Source: G963663495 sp963663495
GTDB lineage: Bacteria > Bacteroidota > Rhodothermia > Rhodothermales > Bin80
Assembly (NCBI GenBank): GCA_963663495.1
Contig: OY760427.1
Span: forward strand, 2,604,001-2,668,000
Length of the DNA stretch: 64,000 bases
Direction: 5' to 3'
Made by a program: the position numbers and the translations under genes
Shown here: one piece after another, positions 1 to 9,932 of the stretch
Layout of the letters: each line of letters opens with the position of its first letter
Position numbering within the stretch: the first letter of the stretch is position 1
The notes under the pieces: model-generated
The model's database searches: none
What the model was told of the DNA's origin: nothing
Seen by the model: only the letters and a program-made list of their open reading frames with translations

Positions 1-1480
1 CCACGCGAAAGATATCCACTCGCGCAGCCTTCCTGAGCACGGCCTGAGAGGCCTCCATCTGTTCATGGTGCCCGTTCAGGAATGGTAGCGCTGTGTTGGC
101 TGCGGCAAACTGGTGACTCATCACGCTGCCATCCTCATTTCCCTGATCATCAGACGGCACACGGGGCATGTGGCAGTCCACGCACGCCTGACCGTAGTTG
201 GGCAGGTAAAACGAGCGCACCGTGTTGCCCGAGGTACCGCTGCTCTGCCATGCGTCGTACTCATTCTGGCCGCGCTTCCAACGGTAGTTGTTTACATTGG
301 GAGGGATACCCACTTTATGGCAGGTACCGCAGAACTCACTTGTCTGGTGCATCGGCTTCAGCATCGCCCGGCGGTGGGGCTCTGGCTTGGCGCGCACGAG
401 TGTGTTGTGCACCCACTTCCGAACGCCATCTTCAGCCTGTGAGAATGGATATACTTGCGGCATGGCCATCACGTAGCGACCATTGCCCTTTACATCTCGA
501 AGCGCTTCAATCGCATGGCACGATAGACAAGTTAGCCCGGCCTGCCCCGTTGCGTGATCCATCTCCAGCCTGACATCATCGGCAAACCGCCCCGTAAACA
601 GTACCAAAGGGTCGTGACAGGAAGCACACCACCGCGCAGGGTCGTTTCCGCCCCGCTCTAACAGCACTTCAACAGACTTGCGGTAGTATGGGTTGTTGAA
701 CGAGGAAAACCGATGTGCAGAGGTCTCCCATTGCTGGACTACATCAGGATGACAGCCGGCCTGTCCGCATGTCCTTGATCCGGCGAGATCATTGTCTTGC
801 AGTGGTCTGCTCGCAGCAAGTACCGATTCTGCGCTTGTCAACGGGTTGTCGGCAGATGTGGCCGAAAATATTTCGGTACCACCATCCACCAGCGACACGA
901 AAACCACTAATACCACCACCGCCATGCCAGAGATGACGGTCACCGAAAGAGGATGTCGTAGCACCCCCTTTCGCCCTTCCCGGGCCGCACTTGCCCACCC
1001 AAGAAATTGGTACCGCACGCCTCTCTTCATCGTGACGTGTAAACCGAAGGCAGCAATGGTGAGGAATACCGCTGCAAGGTGCAGGTTGAGAATGATGCCA
1101 CCCTCCGCTGCCGACCCGCGAAACACCAAGCCAAAACCGGTTGCCAGTAGCAGTAGCAGCGAGGAGGCAGTTAGCGCACCCGCGCCGGTAGCCTTCCAGT
1201 TTCGGCGAAGCGGCATCTTAGCCAGATGCAGCGCTAAGAAGACTGCGGATGGAAGTATAAACAGAGTTCCAAGCACAATGTGCAGCAGCACATTGCTCAT
1301 GTAAAGTAAGGCCGTGGATCGCTCGAAAAGGTAGAGCAATAGACTGTTTGCCAGTATGACCCCATAGCCGCCAATCAGCGTGGCTACCAGCCGGCGCTGA
1401 CGCTTAGGTAGGCGGATATAACGGGTCCTGAGTCGATGCCTGCCCGGATGCGGGCTCCCTTCGTTCCAAGCTAACGACAT
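1..1480 (-). CDS. Membrane-anchored multiheme cytochrome c (3' end outside window)
   Basis: The reading frame opens at ATG 1480 and runs off the left edge with 493 codons visible and no stop. The first ~210 residues hold about five hydrophobic segments (near residues 35-55, 65-90, 100-120, 125-145, 180-200). The rest is extracytoplasmic and carries haem c motifs CASCH, CLSCH, CGTCH and CVDCH, plus a first motif CGQAGCH near residue 238 with four residues between the cysteines instead of two. This matches membrane-tethered multihaem cytochromes of the cytochrome c554 type, which pass electrons across the periplasm. It begins 9 bp after the stop of the FAD oxidoreductase gene, so the two are very likely co-transcribed and may form a redox pair. 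Exact partner and electron acceptor cannot be told from sequence. Confidence 0.85.
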   Translation of the reverse strand, partial: MSLAWNEGSPHPGRHRLRTRYIRLPKRQRRLVATLIGGYGVILANSLLLYLFERSTALLYMSNVLLHIVLGTLFILPSAVFLALHLAKMPLRRNWKATGAGALTASSLLLLLATGFGLVFRGSAAEGGIILNLHLAAVFLTIAAFGLHVTMKRGVRYQFLGWASAAREGRKGVLRHPLSVTVISGMAVVVLVVFVSLVDGGTEIFSATSADNPLTSAESVLAASRPLQDNDLAGSRTCGQAGCHPDVVQQWETSAHRFSSFNNPYYRKSVEVLLERGGNDPARWCASCHDPLVLFTGRFADDVRLEMDHATGQAGLTCLSCHAIEALRDVKGNGRYVMAMPQVYPFSQAEDGVRKWVHNTLVRAKPEPHRRAMLKPMHQTSEFCGTCHKVGIPPNVNNYRWKRGQNEYDAWQSSGTSGNTVRSFYLPNYGQACVDCHMPRVPSDDQGNEDGSVMSHQFAAANTALPFLNGHHEQMEASQAVLRKAARVDIFRV

Positions 1481-1489
1481 GTACGCCGA

Positions 1490-3157
1490 CTAATAAAAGG
1501 ATTGCGGCCAATGCAACTCCACACCCCGCGCCTGCAGCAGACGCTGAAACCGGCGCAGGTGCCGCGCCGAGTCAGCAACCGCGGCAGGTAGGATGTCATT
1601 GCTCGAACAGTACGCTGCAAGACAGCCTGCTGATTCACCAATATTCCATTCAACAGGATGAAGGCGGTAGCAACCGTTGGTTACATGGGTGACTCCAAGG
1701 TTCTTGCAAGCAGGCAACAGGTTCCCGATCCGTTCCGGAATCAGCGATCGAAGCGGAATTTCGAAAGGCAGGGTTGCCACATCGATGTAGTTGTCACCCC
1801 CAGTTGACGGGTGCAAGTCAAGACGGTAACTCCCAACCCCCACACTATCTTCAAAACGGACTGACCTCTGATCGTCGGCGCTGCCACCATTCCATTGCGC
1901 CATGGCCTCTACGCCAACATGCTCCTCCTTTAGCGTGAAACGCGCTCGAATCCGTCGAGACTCACGGATGTACGGGCGTTTGGCCAATCCGTCGGTTGTC
2001 CCCATCACATCACCGCGCAACCGTAAACCCGGCCACCCCGTGGTGCCGTCCTCGCGAGGCACCTCTGTCTGCAACCAATGAAAAAGCGCAAGGCTGAGCT
2101 CTTTGGCACCCACCTGATGTGCTGCCGCATCGGGCTGCCCGAACAGGTTTCCAGACATATAGTCGTTCTGGGGCCAATTAACCAACGTAATCCCGCTGGC
2201 GTAACCGTTGCCTTCAACATTGACTGGATCAATCAGTCGTCGGTAAGACCACAGATTAAAGTGCTGCGTCTGGGCGCCCGGACGCGGGTCAAAAGATGCT
2301 TTTCGCGGCTCCAGCGTGATAGGGTCAGTGTAGGTTAAATGCAATAATGGTCCAGACCATGGCGGATTCAGCGGTGGGACGTAGGTACTCCAAAATGCAT
2401 ACGCGTCCGGCGGATCCGCAATGTTGTCAGCGCCCTCAACGTAATCCATGGCAAAGCACCAAGTTGCCGCCTGCATGTTGTGCGGGCCTGTATTGGACGA
2501 TGCATGCATCTCGCCAGTATCCTCCTCAGCTCCCGTCACAAACTCCGTCCCAGTCAGCGGCAGCAACCCTCCGTCTTCCGTCGCGTCAAGGAACAACTTA
2601 CCCGTCAGCGACATGTCCCCGGTGGGCCCACGCGCTCGTACAGCAAAGACCCGGTCTCGCATCACATCTGCGCCCACAGGGGTCGTTTCGGTGAGCACTT
2701 GCAGCCTCTTGTTGCTCACCCAAGGCAGCAGCAATGCTTGCAGGACAGATAATGAAACTAGCGGCTCGTGGCAGATTCTTGAAACGGCACAATTGCCCGG
2801 ATTGATGTAGGTAGCTGCTCGCGCAACATCCGTAAGACCATAGTACTGCTGGTAATGTTGGCGCACTTGATGGCGGTAGCTCAAATAGGTGCGTGTGGCA
2901 CCAAAATCCTCTATCCACTGGTGTTCGTCCGGAGGAACACCCTGGCTAGTCAACTGCCCCCCGATCCAATCAGATTCCTCGGTAAGAACAACGGTGCACC
3001 CGGCCTCCAATGCCGCCAGTGCCGCTGCGCAGCCACCTACCCCGCCGCCACAAATTACTATGTCAGCGCCAATCTCCGAGCCGGGCCGAATAAACACTCC
3101 AAGTCCCGCGCAGCGCAGAAAGTCCCGACGGTCCATTGTAACGTAGTCCGACCTCAT
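1490..3157 (-). CDS. FAD-dependent oxidoreductase with Tat-like signal
   Basis: A 555-residue protein of the FAD_oxidored type. Residues 10-14 read RRDFL followed by a short apolar stretch, resembling a twin-arginine export signal, so a folded flavoprotein may be sent to the periplasm. The dinucleotide-binding motif GGGVGG lies at residues 37-42, followed by the usual acidic residue at the end of the second beta strand. The later motif LFLDATEDG is typical of this family. An alternative start is Met8, just before the RR motif. It lies 10 bp downstream of the LRR gene and 9 bp upstream of the multihaem cytochrome gene, so it probably donates electrons to that cytochrome (inference). The substrate is unknown; homologues are usually annotated only as FAD-dependent oxidoreductases. 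Confidence 0.8.
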   Translation of the reverse strand: MRSDYVTMDRRDFLRCAGLGVFIRPGSEIGADIVICGGGVGGCAAALAALEAGCTVVLTEESDWIGGQLTSQGVPPDEHQWIEDFGATRTYLSYRHQVRQHYQQYYGLTDVARAATYINPGNCAVSRICHEPLVSLSVLQALLLPWVSNKRLQVLTETTPVGADVMRDRVFAVRARGPTGDMSLTGKLFLDATEDGGLLPLTGTEFVTGAEEDTGEMHASSNTGPHNMQAATWCFAMDYVEGADNIADPPDAYAFWSTYVPPLNPPWSGPLLHLTYTDPITLEPRKASFDPRPGAQTQHFNLWSYRRLIDPVNVEGNGYASGITLVNWPQNDYMSGNLFGQPDAAAHQVGAKELSLALFHWLQTEVPREDGTTGWPGLRLRGDVMGTTDGLAKRPYIRESRRIRARFTLKEEHVGVEAMAQWNGGSADDQRSVRFEDSVGVGSYRLDLHPSTGGDNYIDVATLPFEIPLRSLIPERIGNLLPACKNLGVTHVTNGCYRLHPVEWNIGESAGCLAAYCSSNDILPAAVADSARHLRRFQRLLQARGVELHWPQSFY

Positions 3158-3167
3158 CGCCCCACCG

Positions 3168-5321
3168 CTACCGGACCAACGTCATGATACCGGAGGCAGA
3201 TGTCGCACCCGTCTCCAGTAGATACCAATATTTCCCTGGAGACAACGCACCTAACCTGATGTCAATGCGGTGTTCTCCAGCCCCGATATCCCGATCCACG
3301 TACACTCCTATGCGCCTGCCGAGAATATCGTATACCACAAGCCGTACGTGCACGGGCTGAAAGCTCTCAACATTGAAAGAGGTAGTGCCGATAAACGGAT
3401 TTGGATAATTGTCGGAAACCGCCATCTCATCGTCCCTGGCAAGCTCCCGCCGTGCGGTTGACACCGCATCTGCGGACTCGGCACGACTTACCAAAGTTAA
3501 GCCCTGCACCAACAGGTTGGTTACCTCGCAGTGATAGGAAGGACCATCTGCTGTTCGTTCAACCGTCAGCGTGGGTTGGCTCTGATCGGAAATCACTACC
3601 CCGTCCCGGTACCACCGATATTCGTTGGCTGATCCCCCAACGATCGCTTTAAGGCGCGTGGTTGTCTCCGCTGCTTCAACGGACAGACTAATCGAATCCT
3701 GGTCTGCGTACTGAAAGCTTCCATGTACGTCGGGAAGATTGTGCTCCAAGTCCTCGAATGTCAGGCGATTACCAGAAACATTCAATGAATCCAACATAGG
3801 CAGGGCTGGTAATTCCTCAATATTATTGTGGTGCAGCAGCAACGTCCGTAGTCGGGTGGAGAGCCGTATAGTCTCGGGAACGACTCCGTTCACCGCATTG
3901 GAGTCCACGGCCAAGAACACTAGTGCCGTTCGCCGGCTAAAGAATTCCTCAAGGGTACCCGTAAACGCGTTGTTGCCCAGGTCCAGCGTATCCAAGGCAG
4001 GTATGAACCGAAAGGATGCAGGCAAGGGCCCCGAGAACTGATTCCCGCGAGCCCTCATCCTCCGCAAACGCTGCAGGCCCTCAAGTGAGGCCAGATCACC
4101 CCCGAGTTCATTATATGAGAGATTCAAATCACTCAAGACTGACAGCCTTGCAAACGATGGTGGCAGTGTGCCTTCAAGCTCATTATGCGAGAGGTCCAGC
4201 ATCTTCAAGTAGGTCCCCTCCGCAAGCTCATCCGGGATATGACCAGTCAAGTTGTTGTGCGATAAGTCCAGGTACTGGAGATTCCTCGCACCACCCAGCG
4301 ATTCTGGTATCAGGCCCTCCAACTGGTTGTCAGACAAGAACAACCGTATCAGTTCCGGCAATCGAAACAGGTCCTCTGGAATTGATCCTGACAAATGATT
4401 GCCCGACAGCAACACGCTTACCAGTCGAGGGGCATGCGCTATGTCGCCACTAAGTTCACCGATATGCTGGTTGCGCGAGAGCTGCAAATTTTCAAGTGCG
4501 GGCATCCGCCAGAGGGCATCGGGAAGAGGTCCCGTCAGCTTGTTGCCGCCTGCGTAGAATGATTTCACGCTGCGCAGTTTATCAAGGCCTGCAGGCAACA
4601 TGCCGGTCAGCCGATTTCCATCCACAAAAAGCTCCTCCAGCATGCCCAACTCAGTCAGATCTACCGGTATGGAACCAGTGAGCTGATTGTAATCCAGCCA
4701 GAGGCGTCGGAGGTTCTGCATTCGTCCCAATTCAGGAGGAATTATCCCGTCAAACAGATTGCGAAAAAGCAGCAGATCCTCCAACTGTTCCAAGTTGGCG
4801 AGAGCAACGGGGATGGCACCGCTTAACCTATTGCCCCAAAGGATAAGTTGCTTGAGGGACGAAGCGTTGCCATATGCTGCTGACAACGGGCCGGCAAGCG
4901 AGTTCAATGGCAATGAAAGCACCTCCAGATCGGGTAGGCCGCTAAGGTTCTCAGGAAGACTGCCCAGCAGCCCGTTATCCCGTAACACCAGCCCGGAAAC
5001 CCGGCCCGTTTCATTGAGCGTAACTCCGTGCCAATCGGAAAGAGAGCCGGACAGCCAATGCTCGTTGTTATTCCATACTCTACCGAAGGTCGACTTATAG
5101 AATTCGACCAAGATGAGAGAGTCTGCCTTGTTTGCACGCACGCGTGCAGAAACAGGCGCGGGCGTTGACATTGCCGCCGCCAAGCGCTCGGCCGTACGGG
5201 TACCTAGTGCATCCCTCGTGTAGGTTTCCCGACCATGATCCTGCAGCTGCCCCGTTACAGGCACTGCAGTACCGCAGATAATCAACATCCACGCAGCTCG
5301 GGAATGTAATTGATGGGACAT
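3168..5321 (-). CDS. Secreted leucine-rich-repeat protein with T9SS sorting domain
   Basis: A 717-residue protein. The N-terminus is a short signal peptide. From roughly residue 95 to 520 there are about 18 LRR units of the 'plant-like' pattern LxxLxLxxNxLxGxIP. A short Ig-like segment follows (WYRDGVVISDQ then YHCEV). The last ~75 residues form a type A T9SS C-terminal sorting domain, recognisable by NYPNPF, a DILGRR strand and a final LVR. The protein should therefore be exported across the outer membrane and displayed or released, with the LRR solenoid binding a protein or glycan partner. It is the first gene of the operon LRR - FAD oxidoreductase - cytochrome. LRR proteins of this style are frequent in host-associated and surface-living bacteria, but nothing here proves a host. 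Confidence 0.85.
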   Translation of the reverse strand: MSHQLHSRAAWMLIICGTAVPVTGQLQDHGRETYTRDALGTRTAERLAAAMSTPAPVSARVRANKADSLILVEFYKSTFGRVWNNNEHWLSGSLSDWHGVTLNETGRVSGLVLRDNGLLGSLPENLSGLPDLEVLSLPLNSLAGPLSAAYGNASSLKQLILWGNRLSGAIPVALANLEQLEDLLLFRNLFDGIIPPELGRMQNLRRLWLDYNQLTGSIPVDLTELGMLEELFVDGNRLTGMLPAGLDKLRSVKSFYAGGNKLTGPLPDALWRMPALENLQLSRNQHIGELSGDIAHAPRLVSVLLSGNHLSGSIPEDLFRLPELIRLFLSDNQLEGLIPESLGGARNLQYLDLSHNNLTGHIPDELAEGTYLKMLDLSHNELEGTLPPSFARLSVLSDLNLSYNELGGDLASLEGLQRLRRMRARGNQFSGPLPASFRFIPALDTLDLGNNAFTGTLEEFFSRRTALVFLAVDSNAVNGVVPETIRLSTRLRTLLLHHNNIEELPALPMLDSLNVSGNRLTFEDLEHNLPDVHGSFQYADQDSISLSVEAAETTTRLKAIVGGSANEYRWYRDGVVISDQSQPTLTVERTADGPSYHCEVTNLLVQGLTLVSRAESADAVSTARRELARDDEMAVSDNYPNPFIGTTSFNVESFQPVHVRLVVYDILGRRIGVYVDRDIGAGEHRIDIRLGALSPGKYWYLLETGATSASGIMTLVR

Positions 5322-5501
5322 GAGGATAACGGCTGTTGCGCACTGCTGTCATGTGTAAAATACAATCCGTGAGTCATAACGAATCCAATTCATTTCATCC
5401 ACTTCCAAGCGGGCTTTAAACTTGCTGTACCCATTCTCCTGCAATATTCATGTCGTAGTGCTTGACATTCTCGGCCTCAGCCTCGCAAGCATCCCACTCA
5501 A
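5322..5501. other. Intergenic stretch before IS1634 copy A
   Basis: No gene is visible in this 180-bp stretch. It should contain the promoter of the minus-strand LRR operon and it ends exactly at the terminal inverted repeat of the IS1634-type element. Confidence 0.5.
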
Positions 5502-5707
5502 CCTAACTTCGCCATCCGGTCAGGGAAAACGCTGAGTTCCGTCTCCAATTCTCTCGTTTTTCCCTCCTAATAGGGCTATTTCGGCTAAATTTGGCCTTTT
5601 TTGGCCGACTTTTTCGGAAAAGGCAATGTAGTGTTATAGGGGTGTGGGCGGGAACCTCCCCCCAACCACCCCGGTACCTTACCCCGTACCTATTCCACAC
5701 CCCAATC

Positions 5708-6106
5708 ATGTTTATCCGAAACCGACCCTACAAACGTAAAGACGGTAAAAATGCAACAGCTTTGCCCTCATCGAATCCTATCGCAAGAACGGTACCTCCA
5801 AACACCGCACCCTCCTTAATCTCGGCCCGAACTTCAACATCCCCCGCAGTCTGTGGGGGGAACTGACCCATTGCGTTACTGCCCGACTCAAAGGGAAAGC
5901 TATCCTCCCTTTCCAGAATAATGAAGCCTTTCTCAATGCGGTCGACGACATCGTTGCACATCTCGAAAGCAAGGGCTACGACATCCATCGCACATCCCAT
6001 CAGCAACACCTCATCGATCCAGAGAAAACAACCCATCCCGATTCCCGGACCGTCGGCGGAGAACGACTGATCCTTCAGACATTGGAACAGCTCGGACTGG
6101 CTGTAC
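5708..6106 (+). pseudogene. IS1634-type transposase, N-terminal part (copy A)
   Basis: Starts with the same MFIRNRPYKRKDG as the intact copies B and C. Shortly after, one base is missing relative to them (in the Lys-Lys-Cys-Asn codons), which throws the frame. The gene is then cut at 6106 by the IS66-type element; the 3' remainder resumes at 8175. It cannot produce a working transposase. Confidence 0.85.
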
Positions 6107-8174
6107 GTATCCGTACGGTGAAGTACATGGTAAAGCGGGCTTTAGCATTGGTCTGCGTAGTCCGCTTGTAGAGCTTAGTGCAAGGTGATTATACGCCGGG
6201 TTTGGTGTGCCGACTTGGGAATTTCGGAGTGGTGTGCAGCTTATCGTCTTGGCGCCTGAATGCAGGCAGCAATCAGCGTCTTTGGGGACAAAAAACATGG
6301 GTTTTGGGGAGAAGAATCGGAACATTGTGGCGGACGCACATGTACACGAACTATGCGGCCCAAGGTATCTTTCTCCCCCTCTTCTCCTGCCGGTGAAGCC
6401 CTTTTTCAGAGGCTAAGAAACCAAGAGGCTGAGAACAAGGATCTGCGAAAGCAGGTCCGTCGCTTGGAGAAAAAAGCCGATCGTCTATCCAAGAACATCG
6501 CGGATATGGCTGCGAAGATTAGCCATCTGGAAGACAGGTTGGAACAAGCGCATCGCCTACTCTCTGGCAAAAAGAGTGAGCGTTACACGCCGGCGGACAA
6601 TGCGCAGCAAGGCCAGTTGTCTGGAGAGGAACCAGAAGCTGTTGAGCCCGAGGAGGAGGAGGAGTATGTCCCGGTAAAGCGCAAGCGGCGTGGGAAGAAC
6701 AAGCCGGTGCGTGGGCCGATTCTGGACCATCTGCCCAGAGAGGTGATCCGCCTTGAGCCGGAGGGCAGCACCGCGGGTATGAAGTACATCGGCGAGGAAG
6801 TAACGGAGTACCTGGAATATGTGCCGGGCTTCACGAGGGTAGTACGGATTGTGCGGCCGAAGTACGTTGTCTGCAAGGAGCCTCGCAAGGGGGTGGTCAT
6901 AGCGCCGTTGCCGAAGCGTGTCATACCGAAGGGGAAGGCGGGTCCGGGGTTGTTGGCGTATTTGGCGGTAGCCAAATATGTCGATCATATGCCGCTATAC
7001 CGGCTGCGGAAGAAGTTTCAGCGCCATGGCGTGAAGCTATCGGCTGCTACAATGGGGGATTGGATTGCGAAGGTAGCGACGTATCTGGGTCCGTTAGGAG
7101 ATGCGTTGCGTAAGGAGGTGCTTCGTAGCGGGTATCTGCAGGTGGATGAGACAACGTTCCCGGTGCAAAAGCCGAAGAAGAAAGGGAAGGAGAAGGAAGG
7201 GAGGAAAAACGAAGGAAAGACGCATCGCGGCTATCTTTGGGTATACCTGGCACCGCGGGCGAAGGTGGTGATGATGGATTACAGCCCGAGCCGTGCGCGC
7301 GCTGGACCCTGGGAATTCTTGCGCGGATATAGAGGGGCGATGCAAACCGACGGGTATGTGGTGTACGATGCGTTTGGTACGCGGGGCGGGATAACGCTGT
7401 TTGGATGTATGGCGCATGCGCGTCGCAAGTTTTTTGACTGCAGAAAAAAGGAGCCCAAGAAGGTGCGCCATGTAATGGAGGAAATCCGGCAGTTGTATGC
7501 GATAGAGCGTGGGTTGCGTAAGGAGGGAGCTGGTCCGGCTCGGCGTGTGGAGGTACGACAGGAGGAGGCACGGCCGGTACTGGAGAAGTTGAAGCCATGG
7601 CTTGAGGAGAGTCGTGAGCACCGGCCGAGTGCGGGATGGGATGAAGCCGTGGGGTACATGCTCAACAGGTGGGAGAAGCTGGTTTGTTACCTGGAAGACG
7701 GCAAGGTTGAGATTGATAACAATCTGGTCGAGAACCAGATGCGGGCGATTGCGCTTGGTCGAAAAAACCATCTGTTTGCGGGATCGCATGCGGCAGCGCA
7801 GCGGTCCGCAGTACTGTACTCTCTTTTTGCCACATGCAAGTTGCAATCGACAAACCCGATTGAATGGCTTACCGACGTACTACGCCGTCTTCCGACACAT
7901 CCTGCCGACCGCATGGCTGAACTCTTGCCCCATCATTGGAAAGCTAGTCGGGACTTGCAGCAAGCTACCGTCAAGAAAGCGGCATAGGAGCCCCTAAACA
8001 GGCGCGCCCGGGTCATCCGATAGATCCGTGTACGGGTCTGCGAATACGCTGTCAGGTACTTGACTCCTGCACACCCAACCGACGCTAGCCTATAAACCTT
8101 CGAACCGCGCTCTAACTTACTCTAATTGAGAGAGTAAATACCCTCGGTTATAATGTACTTCACCGGACGGATAC
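6107..8174 (+). mobile_element. IS66-type element with a single tnpC gene
   Basis: Inserted into IS1634 copy A. The ends are imperfect inverted repeats starting GTATCCGT(A/C)CGGTGAAG, and the 8-bp target duplication GGCTGTAC is seen at 6099-6106 and 8175-8182, as expected for the IS66 family. Only the large tnpC-type transposase is present, with no tnpA or tnpB, as in the ISBst12-like branch of IS66. The intact target duplication and open frame suggest a fairly recent insertion. Confidence 0.9.
6350..7987 (+). CDS. tnpC: IS66-family transposase (TnpC type)
   Basis: Open frame of up to 575 residues if counted from an upstream ATG at 6260. The ATG at 6350 gives a more family-like start just before a coiled coil rich in Lys, Glu and Arg. 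Order of parts: N-terminal coiled coil, an acidic linker, a basic region, the zinc/HTH-like middle, then the DDE domain. Landmarks include YLQVDETTFPVQ (first catalytic Asp), a QTDGYVVYD segment, CMAHARRKFFD, and VEIDNNLVENQMR near the C-terminus with the catalytic Glu. It moves its own element by cut-and-paste. No frameshift is seen, so it may be active. Confidence 0.85.
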   Translation, partial: TMRPKVSFSPSSPAGEALFQRLRNQEAENKDLRKQVRRLEKKADRLSKNIADMAAKISHLEDRLEQAHRLLSGKKSERYTPADNAQQGQLSGEEPEAVEPEEEEEYVPVKRKRRGKNKPVRGPILDHLPREVIRLEPEGSTAGMKYIGEEVTEYLEYVPGFTRVVRIVRPKYVVCKEPRKGVVIAPLPKRVIPKGKAGPGLLAYLAVAKYVDHMPLYRLRKKFQRHGVKLSAATMGDWIAKVATYLGPLGDALRKEVLRSGYLQVDETTFPVQKPKKKGKEKEGRKNEGKTHRGYLWVYLAPRAKVVMMDYSPSRARAGPWEFLRGYRGAMQTDGYVVYDAFGTRGGITLFGCMAHARRKFFDCRKKEPKKVRHVMEEIRQLYAIERGLRKEGAGPARRVEVRQEEARPVLEKLKPWLEESREHRPSAGWDEAVGYMLNRWEKLVCYLEDGKVEIDNNLVENQMRAIALGRKNHLFAGSHAAAQRSAVLYSLFATCKLQSTNPIEWLTDVLRRLPTHPADRMAELLPHHWKASRDLQQATVKKAA

Positions 8175-9642
8175 GGCTGTACTGCTACGTTCGCTCAATT
8201 TCTGCGAGAAACACGTCAAGCTCTGCTGTGCGCTGATCGTCGGGCGTATGCTCCACCCGGGCAGTGAACGAGAAACACATAAATGGCTGTGTAAAACCTC
8301 CAGTGTTCTGCAGCTTCTGGATTTGGAACCCCCGAGTCTCAACACCCTCTATCGTTGCACTGATCTGATCCACAAGCATATGGATGAGATCCTGGAGAAA
8401 CTCTTTGGCATTACCAAAGCGGTATTGCAGTTTGAAGAAACGATCGTCTTTTATGATTTAACCAATACCTATTACCATGGCAAGAAGAAAGGGAAGTTGT
8501 TGTCGCATGGGCGCAGCAAGGGAAAGCGCAGTGATTGTCCGTTGGTTACGCTGGCGCTCACCCTGGATGCTTCTGGGTTCCCACGCAACGTGCAGATCCT
8601 GCCGGGCAATGCAGGGGAACCGGCAACGCTCAAAGAGTCGATTGAGAAACTAAACGGCGCTACGCCCACAGTGGTTATGGACTCCGGCATTGCGACGAAG
8701 CAGAATCTGCAGTACCTGAAAGAACAGGGACTGGACTGGATCACCGTGGAGCGTTCCAAAGCCCCTCCAGTCCCCGAAAACAAGCCGGATCAACAGTTTA
8801 CGACCGCCGGGGGAGTCAAGATCAAAGCCTGGAAGATCACCAAAAAGGAAAAAGATGTTGAAGATGTTGAAGACAATGCGGAACTGCGCGTGTTTGTGCA
8901 CAGTGAGGCCAAGCAGGCGAAGGAGGATCAGATCCTTGAAACCCAATGCAAGAAGTTTGTGAAGGTGCTCACTACACTACATGAGGGACTCTCGAAACCC
9001 GGGTACTTGAAGAACTATGAAAAGGTCACGATAAAGGTTGGTCGCCTGAAGGAAAAGTACAAGAAGGTCTCACACCTGTATGAGGTAGAGGTCAGCAAAA
9101 AGGAGGGCACCAAGCATGCAGCATCCGTTACGGTGAGGCGGCGTGCTTCGCATGCGCGTCGCACCCAGGCCAGCGGAGGGTATGTGCTTCGGACCAGTCA
9201 TACCGGATGGTCGGTGGAAACGGTTGCACGAACCTACTGGCGACTTACAGAGATTGAGCGCACATTCAGAGTCATGAAATCGGACCTCGGTCTACGGCCC
9301 ATCTACCACAGCAGAGATGACCGCATTGAAGGGCATCTGTTCATTACGGTACTGGCTTATCATGCTGCCCATCTGGTTCGCACCAGACTCAAGGAACACG
9401 GGATTCATGATAGTTGGGCGACGATCCGAGACAAGTTGAACAGGATTCGTCGGATTACGACCAAGATGGTTAAGAACCAATATCGGTACCTGATCACGGA
9501 GGTGGATCAGGATCTGCCTCCGAGTATGGTACAGTTCTTTGCGGTACTAGGATACGTGTATGACCCGGATGCGACCCGCACCGTGACCGAGCATGTGGAG
9601 GAAGCGAGTGCACCGGTGAGCCAGAAGCCTCCAGACTCATGA
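8175..9642 (+). pseudogene. IS1634-type transposase, C-terminal part (copy A)
   Basis: Continues the copy A transposase after the IS66-type insertion. It contains the DDE core: VFYDLTNTYYHG, then VVMDSGIATKQ, then YWRLTEIERTFRVMKSDLG with the catalytic Glu. The variable Asp-Val-Glu repeat tract is shortest in this copy. The first ~130 codons are separated from it, so it is non-functional as it stands. Confidence 0.85.
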
Positions 9643-9932
9643 CGTATGGTCCCTTCACAACGGTTGAGATAGCGTACTCCAGATAGAGCCACCAGAGCTA
9701 CGTCCGATGGAAAAGATCCGGGATAGATCGCGGCAAAACACCAAGCAATAAGGGACTCAAACCACCCTAAACCAACTTCAACCGATCCGGTAAATCTCAC
9801 CATACATTACTTCTGAAAAAACGGTCCAAATATGGCCACGGGAGAATTCCGTAGGTTAGTAGCACTACGCATTGGCGAAGTTAGGCTAAGCATTGTCGTA
9901 AGAGCTCATGCAGGGCACTCCGAGACCGTGCC

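Larger units (their letters stand above)
5502..9885 (+). mobile_element. IS1634-type element, copy A, interrupted by IS66-type element
   Basis: Both ends carry the inverted terminal motif CCTAACTTCGCCA (left end 5502, right end 9885). The same ends are found on two further copies in this window at 19846-22214 and 51065-53405. Copies B and C have clear 4-bp target duplications (TTGT and GTAA), but copy A has unequal flanks (TCAA on the left, CTAA on the right). The transposase gene is on the plus strand and is broken twice: by a 1-base deletion early in the frame and by the 2068-bp IS66-type insertion at 6107-8174. Confidence 0.85.

Noticed and set aside
7047..7846. Minus-strand frames of 128-250 codons opposite the IS66 transposase
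   Set aside because: Low-complexity products lying entirely within the transposase coding sequence; shadows.
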